A stretch of DNA of 36,144 nt from contig NZ_JADGES010000028.1 of the NCBI RefSeq assembly GCF_016744255.1, positions 1 through 36,144 of the forward strand. The letters are read 5' to 3'. The first letter of the stretch is position 1. Each line of letters opens with the position of its first letter. The DNA comes from Maribacter sp. (GTDB lineage: Bacteria; Bacteroidota; Bacteroidia; Flavobacteriales; Flavobacteriaceae). The translations under genes and the position numbers were made by a program. The notes beneath the pieces were generated by a model. It searched no databases and was not told the DNA's origin. It saw only the letters and a program-made list of their open reading frames with translations. Positions 14,794 through 23,220 of this stretch are shown here, piece after piece.

Positions 14794-15537
14794 TTAATTT
14801 TTTAAAGTTTCGAAATATGGCTCATACAATTTCAACTCGCTCTTAAGCATTGCCGAAATACCATTTCCTGTTATAGTAGCGCCTGCGATAGCATCTACCT
14901 CATTATCCGTTTTGTCTTTATTTAAAGGATCTGCATTACCTTTTGCAACAGCAATTCCTTTAAAAACTCCATTATTTTTTAAGTCCTCTCCGATAAAATC
15001 ATCCATAAAGAACCTTTTATTAATGTTTGCTCCAAGACCAGCTGTTTCTCCTTTATGATCAAAAAATACACCTTGTATGACCATATTTTTATCCATAGCT
15101 ACATACGCCCAAACAGCATCCCAAAGACCTTTTCCTCTAATTGGCGCTATATAGAATAAGGTATTATCCTTTTTACCAACAAATAAAGGAAGCTTTCTTT
15201 CGATACCCGCTTTAGCGTTTGTTTGTTCTTTTTTAACATCAATTAAATACGCTTGGTCATCTTCTGCAACATCTGCACCTTGAATAATCAATTGCTTTTC
15301 TATATACTTTTTAAACAATTCTGGAGCATCTGTTGTAGAAACAAAATTTGCATTGTTCTCATCGTTTTCATTTACACCCATAGCATACAAAATATTTTGT
15401 TGCTTTTCTAGGCGCTTATTTTCATCAATATTTGGCTTTAAAAATGATGCTGCAAATGCTAATAAAGTACCTACTACAAGCACCATACCTATAGCAAATA
15501 GAATTGTATATGAATTTTTATCTGTTCTATTTTCCAT
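14794..15537 (-). CDS. nqrC: Na+-NQR subunit C (covalent FMN)
   Basis: 247 residues. One N-terminal membrane helix (about 9-31) and a periplasmic FMN-binding domain. DAIAGATIT (215-223) is the flavinylation motif, with FMN expected on Thr221 through a phosphoester bond made by ApbE. Other marks are IRGKGLWDAVWAYVA, HKGETAGLGANI and NKRFFMDDF. The residue before the Gly is Ala rather than the more usual Ser, a mild variation. Located between nqrB (2-base gap) and nqrD. Confidence 0.97.
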   Translation of the reverse strand: MENRTDKNSYTILFAIGMVLVVGTLLAFAASFLKPNIDENKRLEKQQNILYAMGVNENDENNANFVSTTDAPELFKKYIEKQLIIQGADVAEDDQAYLIDVKKEQTNAKAGIERKLPLFVGKKDNTLFYIAPIRGKGLWDAVWAYVAMDKNMVIQGVFFDHKGETAGLGANINKRFFMDDFIGEDLKNNGVFKGIAVAKGNADPLNKDKTDNEVDAIAGATITGNGISAMLKSELKLYEPYFETLKN

Positions 15538-15539
15538 CG

Positions 15540-16766
15540 TTAGGCTGTTTTTGCTTTTAGACGTTTCATTCTTTGTTTTACATTTCCTTGAACCACGTAA
15601 TGATCAATTGTTGGTGCAAATACATTCATTAATAAAATGGCAAGCATAACACCTTCTGGATAAGCAGGATTAAAGACACGTATTAATATAGATATAAACC
15701 CTATTAAGAATCCGTATATCCATTTTCCTTTATTTGTTTGTGAAGCAGTTACAGGATCTGTTGCCATAAATACAGTACCAAAAGCAAAACCTCCTATTAA
15801 TAGGTGATGCCAAAATTCTGTACTCATTAATCCGTAAAACTTACTACCTTCTGTAATCCACCCAGAACTTACAACTCCGTTGAATATTAAACCCATTACT
15901 AAGGCTCCTACTACAGAGGATAACATAATTCTCCAGCTTCCTATTTTTGCAAAGATTAAGAACAAGCCTCCTAATAATATAAGTAAGGTCGATGTCTCTC
16001 CTACAGAACCAGGAACAAAACCAAAGAACATATCCATAACATCATAACCAACTTCTTTTCCTTGCGCCAAACTACCTAATATAGTTTCTCCGGAAATAGC
16101 ATCTAAGCTTTCTCCTGCAGCAATAAGTTGGTCTTGCTCTACCGCTCCTTTAACCCAAACCTTATCTCCAGACATCCATGTAGGATATGCAAAGAATAAA
16201 AAAGCTCTAATAGTTAATGCCGGATTTAAAATATTCATTCCAGTTCCTCCAAAAACTTCTTTCCCAATTACTACTCCAAAAATAACTGCTACTGCTAGCA
16301 TCCAAAGCGGTATATCTATTGGTACAATAAGCGGGACTAACATTCCTGTTACTAAGTACCCTTCTTCTACTTCGTGTTTTTTAATAATTGCGAAGACAAA
16401 CTCTACTGCTAAACCAACACCGTAAGAAACGATTACTAGCGGTAAAATTTTCCATAAACCAATAAGAAAATTATCTACAGTCCAAAACTCTGGACTTAAA
16501 AATCCTCCTGCTACGGAAGAACCAGTCCCAAAAGCCAAGTTATGTTGATAACCAGCATTAAACATTCCGAATAGCAAACATGGAACTAATGCCATGATAA
16601 CAATATTCATGGTTCGTTTTAAATCATCGGCTGCCTTAATATGAGTCCCATTATGGGTAGTCTCATTTGGCAAATATAAAAAGGTATGGATAGCGTTAAA
16701 CGCAGGAGCCATCTTTGTTCCTTTATATTTTTCTTTTAAATTATGTAAATTACTCTTTAAACCCAT
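15540..16766 (-). CDS. nqrB: Na+-NQR subunit B (covalent FMN, riboflavin, Na+ channel)
   Basis: 408 residues, about ten membrane helices. Core of the Na+ pump. Recognisable: YLPNETTHNGTHIKAADD near the N-terminus, TGMLVPLIVPIDIPLWM, FGGTGMNILNPALTIRAF, and the closing RVFNPAYPEGVMLAILLMN and APTIDHYVV. The segment expected to carry covalent FMN reads DAISGETIL (222-230), so the acceptor would be Thr228 with Glu227 where the usual motif has Ala. The ATG overlaps the nqrA stop by one base, so the two are translationally coupled. Confidence 0.97.
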   Translation of the reverse strand: MGLKSNLHNLKEKYKGTKMAPAFNAIHTFLYLPNETTHNGTHIKAADDLKRTMNIVIMALVPCLLFGMFNAGYQHNLAFGTGSSVAGGFLSPEFWTVDNFLIGLWKILPLVIVSYGVGLAVEFVFAIIKKHEVEEGYLVTGMLVPLIVPIDIPLWMLAVAVIFGVVIGKEVFGGTGMNILNPALTIRAFLFFAYPTWMSGDKVWVKGAVEQDQLIAAGESLDAISGETILGSLAQGKEVGYDVMDMFFGFVPGSVGETSTLLILLGGLFLIFAKIGSWRIMLSSVVGALVMGLIFNGVVSSGWITEGSKFYGLMSTEFWHHLLIGGFAFGTVFMATDPVTASQTNKGKWIYGFLIGFISILIRVFNPAYPEGVMLAILLMNVFAPTIDHYVVQGNVKQRMKRLKAKTA

Positions 16767-18118
16767 TATCCTATCTCTTTAAGCATTAAGTCTAAACCTT
16801 CTCTTATAATTTTTTGATGTGGCTGTTTAGACACACAAATAAATTCTGTCAATGCAAAATCTTCTGGTGCAACTTCATACATTCCCAATGCTTCCATTTC
16901 ATCTAAATCCTTATACATACAAGCTTTTAGAATTTGCATAGGAAAAATATCTAAAGGAAAAACTTCTTCATAATTCCCTGTAGTTACAAATGCACGATGT
17001 TCCCCATTTGTATTCGTATTTAAATCGAATTTCTTATTTGGTGTCAACCATGAAAAAGTTAGTGCTCTTGAAGTAGAAACTTTATTAAAAACAGGTTTAT
17101 TCCACCCAAAAAGTTCGTAATCATCTCCTTCAGGGATAACCGAAACGGTACTATTATAATAACCTAAGTTACCGTCTGGACTACTTTTTGTTCCTGTTAA
17201 AACATCTCCGTTTATAACTCTAAAATTCTCAGAATTTACACCGCTAGCATACAAGAAAGTAGAAACCTCTGCTCCTATTGTAGCAGTATAATACTTAGGT
17301 GCTTTGACTGATGAACCTACTAATGCAATAGTTCTTTCCCCATTAAACTTTCCCGAAAGCAATAGGTCACCTATAATAAGTAGGTCTTGAGCATTAACTG
17401 TCCAAACAACCTCTCCTTTATTAACAGGGTCAATTTTATTTATTTGCGTACCAACTAAACCTGCTGGGTGCGGCCCCGATACTTTATGTAATTCTATATT
17501 ATTTAGCCCAGACAAAGGCGAATTACCAGAACCTCCTACAGAAACATGAACCTTCCCTGGAGTTAATTTAGACAGTGCTGTTAAAGCCGCTTGTAATTGT
17601 GCCTCTTTACCTTTTAACACATAATCTAAATCTACAGTCAATGGTGCCGTTGCATAACCTGAAACAAAAATCGCTTTTGGTGTTATAGCAGGATTTGCGA
17701 TAACATCATAAGGTCTTTGTTTTACGAATGGCCAACAACCACCTTTTAACAAATAGTTCTTAATTTCTTCTTCGGAAGCCGATGCTAAATCTAACTTAGA
17801 ATGCTCCAAAGCAGTTTGTTCTTTATCTGCCTGGATTTTCAAAGTTAATATTCTTCTTCTTGCTCCTCTTACGATTTCAACAAGGACACCACTAACGGGA
17901 GACACAAAAAGCATGTCCTCCATATTTTTATTAAAAAACAATGGTTCTCCTGCTTTTACCTGAGCTCCTTGTTTTAATAACATTTTTGGTATTACTCCGT
18001 GAAAATCATCTAGATTTATTGCATAAACATTACTTAAAACGGCTTTGGAAATAGTCTGTTCCGCAACCCCGACAAGATTAATATTTAAGCCTTTTTTTAT
18101 TCGAATGTCTTTAGACAT
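16766..18118 (-). CDS. nqrA: Na+-NQR subunit A
   Basis: 450 residues, typical length, soluble cytoplasmic subunit next to NqrB at the quinone side. Marks: LNINLVGVAEQ, FFNKNMEDMLFVSPVSG, VRGARRRILTL, LKGGCWPFVKQRPYD, and SGPHPAGLVGTQINKIDP. It is the first gene of the nqr operon, with an exact TAnnTTTG promoter box 35 bases before the ATG on the minus strand. No unusual features. Confidence 0.97.
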   Translation of the reverse strand: MSKDIRIKKGLNINLVGVAEQTISKAVLSNVYAINLDDFHGVIPKMLLKQGAQVKAGEPLFFNKNMEDMLFVSPVSGVLVEIVRGARRRILTLKIQADKEQTALEHSKLDLASASEEEIKNYLLKGGCWPFVKQRPYDVIANPAITPKAIFVSGYATAPLTVDLDYVLKGKEAQLQAALTALSKLTPGKVHVSVGGSGNSPLSGLNNIELHKVSGPHPAGLVGTQINKIDPVNKGEVVWTVNAQDLLIIGDLLLSGKFNGERTIALVGSSVKAPKYYTATIGAEVSTFLYASGVNSENFRVINGDVLTGTKSSPDGNLGYYNSTVSVIPEGDDYELFGWNKPVFNKVSTSRALTFSWLTPNKKFDLNTNTNGEHRAFVTTGNYEEVFPLDIFPMQILKACMYKDLDEMEALGMYEVAPEDFALTEFICVSKQPHQKIIREGLDLMLKEIG

Positions 18119-18153
18119 AATTGATGTAGACCTTTGGTTAACAAAATTTGCTG

Positions 18154-18161
18154 CAAAAGTA
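18154..18161 (-). promoter_or_regulatory. nqr operon promoter, -7 box TACTTTTG
   Basis: On the minus strand TACTTTTG (18161 to 18154) matches TAnnTTTG exactly and gives a leader of about 30 bases before nqrA. The divergent T9SS plug gene starts only 155 bases away. Confidence 0.65.
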
Positions 18162-18244
18162 CTGTTTTAAAAAAAATATTCATAATTATTCCTCAGAAAT
18201 TTAGGCATTACGTCGATGTTAATTTTTTAGGCATGCATTTTGTT

Positions 18245-18252
18245 TACCTTTA
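18245..18252 (+). promoter_or_regulatory. Weak -7 box TACCTTTA for the T9SS plug operon
   Basis: One mismatch to TAnnTTTG, 21 bases before the ATG at 18274. A 9-bp direct repeat TTTAGGCAT (18200-18208 and 18226-18234) lies just upstream of it. Confidence 0.4.
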
Positions 18253-18273
18253 CAAAAAAAAAGCAACTGTTTA

Positions 18274-19518
18274 ATGCGTTACCTATTTTTTCTTACAGTA
18301 GTACTTTTGTCTACTTTTAAAACAATTAGCCAAACAATAGAAGAAGTAAGCGAACCTTACCACATTAAATCTATTATTTTTAAAGGGCCAACAGAAGATC
18401 AATTCCCTATTTTACAACTAGGGGATCCTATCTACTTAGAGTTTGACGACCTCCTAGCCAACGAACAAGACTATTACTACAAAATTGTACATTGTAATTA
18501 CGACTGGAGCAAATCCTCCCTTTTAAAATCTCAATACTTAAAAGGAATAGACAACCAACGCATTACTAACTACGAAAACAGCTACTCTACACTCCAACCA
18601 TATTCTAACTACCAATTGACCATTCCAAATGAGAATATCAAACTCAAAGTAAGCGGCAATTACATTTTAGAAATTTACAATAACAGTTACGAACTACAGT
18701 TTTCTAGAAGATTTGTAATATACAAAGACCTTGTTACAGTTGGAGCTACAGTTAAAAGATCTAGGGATTTTAGCTTCTTAAACGAAAAACAAGTTGTGCA
18801 ACTCAACATTAACACAGCAAATTACAGCGTGGTAAATCCTAAAAAAGAAGTAAAAGTAACCATTTTACAAAACTACCATTGGCCCTCCGCCATTAGCAAC
18901 ATACCCCCACAATTTACTTTAGGAACAGAGCTAGTGTACAAATACGATAAAGAAACTAGCTTTTTTGGCGGAAATGAATTTTACAATTTTGACACCAAAG
19001 ATTTACGCGCTCCAACGGCTGCCATAGCAAAAATTGAACTAACAGATCTTTATAATCATTATCTATTTTCTAACATACACAGATCCAAAAGACCCTATAG
19101 CTACTACCCAGATATTAATGGAGATTTTGTTATTAGAACACTACAAGGAACCAATTCTTCTAGAGAAGCAGAATACACCAAAGTACACTTTAGCTTGCCG
19201 TATACCGAAGAGCTAGCTCTTGATGATGTTTACATATATGGAAAACATAACAACTACAGCATTAATGAAGATAACATTATGACGTACAATGAAAAAAACG
19301 GAATGATGGAAGGCACTTTAGCACTAAAACAAGGGTTTTACAATTACAAATACGTTATAAAAAGAAAAGACGACACTATTGACCTAAACACGGTTTGCGG
19401 CAATTACCACAACACAGAAAACAACTATACCATATTAGTATACTATAGAGTTTTTGGTGATTTACACGATAGCGTAATTGGAGTTGGATCAGCTAATTCT
19501 AGAAACATCCGTAATTAA
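18274..19518 (+). CDS. Type IX secretion system plug protein (DUF5103)
   Basis: 414 residues. MRYLFFLTVVLLSTFKTISQ is a signal peptide. The mature protein matches the family formerly called DUF5103, now described as the T9SS plug: in Flavobacterium johnsoniae a member closes the periplasmic side of the SprA translocon when no cargo is loaded. Stretches I rely on: LGDPIYLEFDDL, YYYKIVHCNYDW, YSNYQLTIPNENIKLKVSGNY, FVIYKDLVTVGA, YYPDINGDFVIRTL and YNYKYVI near the C-terminus. It acts in the periplasm. It heads a tight group with DUF3667 (24-base gap) and apaG (5-base gap), ended by a hairpin at 21082-21120. Confidence 0.88.
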   Translation: MRYLFFLTVVLLSTFKTISQTIEEVSEPYHIKSIIFKGPTEDQFPILQLGDPIYLEFDDLLANEQDYYYKIVHCNYDWSKSSLLKSQYLKGIDNQRITNYENSYSTLQPYSNYQLTIPNENIKLKVSGNYILEIYNNSYELQFSRRFVIYKDLVTVGATVKRSRDFSFLNEKQVVQLNINTANYSVVNPKKEVKVTILQNYHWPSAISNIPPQFTLGTELVYKYDKETSFFGGNEFYNFDTKDLRAPTAAIAKIELTDLYNHYLFSNIHRSKRPYSYYPDINGDFVIRTLQGTNSSREAEYTKVHFSLPYTEELALDDVYIYGKHNNYSINEDNIMTYNEKNGMMEGTLALKQGFYNYKYVIKRKDDTIDLNTVCGNYHNTENNYTILVYYRVFGDLHDSVIGVGSANSRNIRN

Positions 19519-19542
19519 TGTATATTTATCCTTTAAGATAAA

Positions 19543-20670
19543 ATGGATAATAAACTAACAACCCCTTCTTTCGGAAGACACCAGCTTAAGTACAGAGGAA
19601 TCGAATGCAAAAATTGCAATCACCCCTTAGACATAAGTGACAAATATTGCCCCAATTGCTCGCAAGCTAACAGCATTAAAAAACTCTCTTTAAAAGATTT
19701 TTTTGATGAATTTTTTGCTAGTGTCATCTCCTATGATTCTAAACTATTAAAAACACTTACTGCTTTATTACTTAGACCTGGAAAAATAACCCGTGACTAT
19801 ATAAATGGCAAAAGAGTAAGCTACACCAACCCATTTAGATTCCTACTTAGCTTGTCTATAATTTATTTTTTTATGATTAGCCTTAGTAACGATTTTTCTA
19901 CTTTGGACAAGTACGCAACAAAAGATGGACCAGGGTTTATACATAAATTAAGCAAAGCAAGCATTACAATAAACAATAATAAAGAAAAATTAAACAATAC
20001 ACCCCTAGACTCTATAAACAACATTACAGATATAAATAATATTTTTGGGCAAAAAAAAGACACAAACTCCCTGCTACTTAAACACCCTAAAAAGTATTTT
20101 TCCTCTTTAAAGGATAGCACCACTTTCAATAGGCTTTTTTACAAACTAAACTTCTTTAGTTCCATCATCACAAAGGACACCATCTATAACCTACAAGATG
20201 CTTCCATAAAATACAAAATAAAAAAGAACAGAGAAAACCAACTTGCTTACAACACCGCAAGCGGAATAAACAAATTAGAACATCAACCAGCAAGCTTCAT
20301 CAGCTCTTTAATTTCTAAGCTCCCATTTACAACCTTTTTCTTCTTACCAATCTTTGCTTTCTTTATTTGGATGATCTACATCAGAAAAAAATACACTTAC
20401 ACCGATCATATCATTTTTAGCTTTCATAATCAATCTTTGTTCTTTATCTTGCTCATTATTAGCTATTTAATCAATTCCATATTTAAGACAAATAGCGAAG
20501 GATTTTTTCTGTTAATTTTTCTCCTCTACTTATATAAGTCGATGCGTAATTTTTACAAGCAAGGAAGATTCATTACGATTATTAAATATTTATTTCTAAA
20601 TACAATTTTTGTAATTTTGGCAACCATTACAATTATCATTGTATTAACAGGAAGTATTTTTACATTTTAA
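19543..20670 (+). CDS. DUF3667 membrane protein with N-terminal zinc ribbon
   Basis: 375 residues. Cys22, Cys25, Cys36 and Cys39 (CKNC, CPNC) form a small zinc ribbon. The DUF3667 signature follows: LKDFFDEFFASVISYDSKL, LLLRPGKITRDYINGKR, YTNPFRFLLSLSIIYFF. About five membrane helices: one near residue 100, then four in the C-terminal third. The segment between (about 120-255) is Lys/Asn-rich and predicted outside the bilayer. Function is unknown for the family. Its placement between the T9SS plug gene and apaG suggests a shared transcript but does not define a role. Confidence 0.85.
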   Translation: MDNKLTTPSFGRHQLKYRGIECKNCNHPLDISDKYCPNCSQANSIKKLSLKDFFDEFFASVISYDSKLLKTLTALLLRPGKITRDYINGKRVSYTNPFRFLLSLSIIYFFMISLSNDFSTLDKYATKDGPGFIHKLSKASITINNNKEKLNNTPLDSINNITDINNIFGQKKDTNSLLLKHPKKYFSSLKDSTTFNRLFYKLNFFSSIITKDTIYNLQDASIKYKIKKNRENQLAYNTASGINKLEHQPASFISSLISKLPFTTFFFLPIFAFFIWMIYIRKKYTYTDHIIFSFHNQSLFFILLIISYLINSIFKTNSEGFFLLIFLLYLYKSMRNFYKQGRFITIIKYLFLNTIFVILATITIIIVLTGSIFTF

Positions 20671-20675
20671 CGCAT

Positions 20676-21062
20676 ATGACAACATTAGTAACTAAGGGTA
20701 TAAAAATTTCAGTAAACACCAATTTTGAAGGTACATTCTTTAAAAATTACAAAATGCATTTTGCTTTTGGATATACTATTACTATAGAAAACCAAAGTAA
20801 AGACTCCGTTCAACTAAACTCCAGACATTGGAGAATATATGACGCCTTAAATGATTTAGAATTATTAGATGGCGAAGGAGTTATTGGCAAAAAACCTGTA
20901 ATTCTTCCAGGAGAATCGCACACCTATAATTCGGGCTGCCTTTTAGCATCCCCTATTGGAGCTATGAAAGGGCATTATAATATGGTAAATTTTGGAACAT
21001 CCGAAAAATTTAGGGTGCATATTCCTACATTTAAATTTAGCGCACCTTTTGCTCTGAACTAA
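20676..21062 (+). CDS. apaG: ApaG-domain protein
   Basis: 128 residues, the usual ApaG size: a single fibronectin-III-like beta sandwich, cytosolic. Family stretches: FGYTITIENQSKDSVQL, SRHWRI, GEGVIGKKPVILPGESH, YNSGCLLASPIGAMKGHY. ApaG has been linked to Co2+/Mg2+ efflux phenotypes and binds pyrophosphate in some species; its precise role is not settled. Last gene of the plug-DUF3667-apaG group, with a terminator-like hairpin after it. Confidence 0.93.
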   Translation: MTTLVTKGIKISVNTNFEGTFFKNYKMHFAFGYTITIENQSKDSVQLNSRHWRIYDALNDLELLDGEGVIGKKPVILPGESHTYNSGCLLASPIGAMKGHYNMVNFGTSEKFRVHIPTFKFSAPFALN

Positions 21063-21081
21063 GAAAATCAACTACATATTT

Positions 21082-21120
21082 AACAATCCCATTATACTTT
21101 CCTGTGTTTTGGGATTGTTT
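21082..21120 (+). terminator. Hairpin terminator after apaG
   Basis: AACAATCCC (21082-21090) pairs with GGGATTGTT (21111-21119), with a 20-base loop and a T-rich tail. The rest of the 239-base gap holds the pruA promoter. Confidence 0.6.
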
Positions 21121-21261
21121 ATTTTATAGATTACCACACTCAATTACTGAGCCAGATTCTTATAAATATTACAGAAAACTCAAAACTAAGCGCCAAAAAT
21201 TAAAGCATTCATAACTGAAATAATAATAGCAAAGAATACTTTAAATCGCATTTCTATTTAA

Positions 21262-21269
21262 TATCTTTG
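21262..21269 (+). promoter_or_regulatory. pruA promoter, -7 box TATCTTTG
   Basis: Exact TAnnTTTG match 32 bases before the pruA ATG, giving a leader of about 28 bases. Confidence 0.65.
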
Positions 21270-21301
21270 CTGAGCAATTTTTAATTCTAAAAAATAACAG
21301 T

Positions 21302-22930
21302 ATGGGTAAAGGTTTTTTTAAAGTACCTACAGCGATTAATGAATCCATTAAAAGCTTTGCTCCTGGTTCTCCAGAAAGAGCAGAAGTACTTCAACAATAT
21401 AGCGATTATTTCAACAGCACCGTAGATGTGCCAATGTATATTGGTAATGAAGAAGTAAGAACAAATAACACCAAACCAATGTCTCCTCCGCATGACCACA
21501 AGCATATTGTTGGTCAATACCACATAGCGGAAAAAAAACATATAGACCATGCCATTTCTAATGCATTAGATTCTAGAGCAAATTGGGCTCGTTTAACATG
21601 GGAACAACGCGCCGCAATCTTTTTAAAAGCTGCAGATTTATTAGCTGGACCATATAGAGCCAAAATAAATGCTGCTACAATGATAGCACAGTCTAAAAAT
21701 ATTCATCAGGCAGAGATAGATGCCGCTTGTGAATTTATAGATTTTCTACGATTTAATGTAGAATATATGTCTCAAATATACCAAGAGCAACCAGATTCTG
21801 CAGAAGGTATATGGAATCGAGTAGAATATAGACCCTTAGAAGGATTTATATACGCTGTAACCCCATTTAATTTTACAGCTATTGCTGGGAATTTACCTGC
21901 AAGCGCAGCAATGATGGGTAATGTTGTAGTATGGAAACCTAGCGATAGCCAAATTTTCTCTGCAAAAGTAATTGTAGACGTATTTAAAGAAGCTGGTTTA
22001 CCCGATGGTGTAATCAATGTTGTATACGGAGACCCTGTAATGATTACAGACACCGTATTAGCTAGCCCAGACTTTGCTGGACTTCACTTCACAGGTTCTA
22101 CTTTTGTTTTTAAAGAATTATGGAAACAAATAGGAAACAATATACATACATACAAGACATATCCAAAAATTGTTGGAGAAACAGGTGGTAAAGATTTTAT
22201 CTTAGCTCACCCAAGTGCAAAACCAGCACAAGTAGCAACCGCCATTGCTAGAGGAGCATTTGAGTTCCAAGGACAAAAATGTAGCGCAGCGTCTAGAGTT
22301 TACTTACCAAAATCTTCTTCTAAAGAAATCTTAGATATATTAAAAAAGGATATAGCCTCTTTTAATAAACCTGGATCACCAGAAGACATGAGTAATTTTG
22401 TTACTGCAGTTATTCACGAAGGTTCTTTTGATAAATTGGCTAAATATATAGACCAAGCGAAAGAAGACAAAGATGCTGAAGTATTTGCAGGAGGAAATTA
22501 TGACAAATCTAAAGGCTACTTTATTGAACCTACAGTTATTGTTACTACAGACCCAAAATACACCACTATGGAAACTGAACTTTTTGGCCCTGTAGTTACT
22601 ATATATGTTTATGAAGACAAAGACTGGAAAGACACTCTAAAACTAATAGACAGTACATCTGAATACGCTCTTACAGGAGCAATACTATCTAAGGACAGAT
22701 ACGCAATTGAAGAAGCTACTGTAGCTTTAGAAAACTGTGCAGGTAATTTCTATATTAATGATAAACCAACTGGAGCTGTCGTAGGGCAACAACCTTTTGG
22801 TGGAGCTAGAGCTTCTGGAACAAATGATAAAGCAGGTTCTGCTCAAAATTTACTCCGCTGGGTTTCTCCTAGATTAATTAAGGAAACCTTTGTAACCCCT
22901 GAAAATTACAGATACCCATTTTTAGGATAA
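21302..22930 (+). CDS. pruA: L-glutamate gamma-semialdehyde (1-pyrroline-5-carboxylate) dehydrogenase
   Basis: 542 residues, stand-alone enzyme of the ALDH4A1-like branch, not fused to proline dehydrogenase. It oxidises glutamate semialdehyde to glutamate with NAD+, the second step of proline catabolism, in the cytosol. Seen: TPFNFTAIAGNLPASAA (NAD-binding region), WKPSDSQ, HFTGSTFVFKELWKQIG, VGETGGKD with general base Glu293, GQKCSA with nucleophile Cys327, and ETELFGPVVTIYVY. It has its own promoter and a strong terminator, so it is probably monocistronic. A proline dehydrogenase gene is not in the window. Confidence 0.95.
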   Translation: MGKGFFKVPTAINESIKSFAPGSPERAEVLQQYSDYFNSTVDVPMYIGNEEVRTNNTKPMSPPHDHKHIVGQYHIAEKKHIDHAISNALDSRANWARLTWEQRAAIFLKAADLLAGPYRAKINAATMIAQSKNIHQAEIDAACEFIDFLRFNVEYMSQIYQEQPDSAEGIWNRVEYRPLEGFIYAVTPFNFTAIAGNLPASAAMMGNVVVWKPSDSQIFSAKVIVDVFKEAGLPDGVINVVYGDPVMITDTVLASPDFAGLHFTGSTFVFKELWKQIGNNIHTYKTYPKIVGETGGKDFILAHPSAKPAQVATAIARGAFEFQGQKCSAASRVYLPKSSSKEILDILKKDIASFNKPGSPEDMSNFVTAVIHEGSFDKLAKYIDQAKEDKDAEVFAGGNYDKSKGYFIEPTVIVTTDPKYTTMETELFGPVVTIYVYEDKDWKDTLKLIDSTSEYALTGAILSKDRYAIEEATVALENCAGNFYINDKPTGAVVGQQPFGGARASGTNDKAGSAQNLLRWVSPRLIKETFVTPENYRYPFLG

Positions 22931-22945
22931 TTACTGCCTTATAAT

Positions 22946-22979
22946 AAAAAGCTCATACTATACCAGTATGAGCTTTTTT
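22946..22979 (+). terminator. Strong terminator after pruA
   Basis: AAAAAGCTCATACT (22946-22959) pairs perfectly with AGTATGAGCTTTTT (22965-22978) around a 5-base loop and ends in a T run. Confidence 0.9.
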
Positions 22980-22988
22980 CATTTTAAA

Positions 22989-22996
22989 TACCTTTG
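22989..22996 (+). promoter_or_regulatory. -7 box TACCTTTG upstream of the 35-aa ORF
   Basis: Exact TAnnTTTG match right after the pruA terminator. Transcription from about 23000 would give a leader of about 110 bases containing the inverted repeat at 23040-23076. Confidence 0.5.
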
Positions 22997-23039
22997 TTCC
23001 TAGAAGTAACTCCAACAAACTCTTGTTTATTTAATAATT

Positions 23040-23076
23040 TTAATGTAAATTAAACGTTAATTAATTGTTACATTAA
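23040..23076 (+). repeat. Nested inverted repeat in the leader of the 35-aa ORF
   Basis: TTAATGTAA (23040-23048) pairs with TTACATTAA (23068-23076), and ATTAA (23049-23053) pairs with TTAAT (23057-23061). The RNA could fold into a bulged hairpin, or the DNA could be a protein-binding site. A/T-rich, so chance is possible. Confidence 0.4.
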
Positions 23077-23112
23077 GGTAAATCAAAATAATCAACTACT
23101 AAACTTAATACC

Positions 23113-23220
23113 ATGGAAAAGGCTAATACATCTAAAAAAAGCAATACTACCATTTGGAACTTCATAAAAAATTATGCTAAAAAATGTAGATTAGCCTATA
23201 ACGGGATGCTTACTCTATAA
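23113..23220 (+). CDS. 35-aa basic small ORF
   Basis: ATG at 23113, TAA at 23218-23220. The peptide starts MEKANTSKKSNTTIWNFIKN and continues YAKKCRLAYNGMLTL. It is strongly basic with an amphipathic central part and no membrane segment. A promoter box lies upstream, and the stop exactly abuts the stop of convergent rsmG, so the ORF end is tightly fitted to its neighbour. It reads like a real small protein, but I recall no named family. A small regulatory RNA with a fortuitous ORF is the alternative. Confidence 0.5.
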   Translation: MEKANTSKKSNTTIWNFIKNYAKKCRLAYNGMLTL

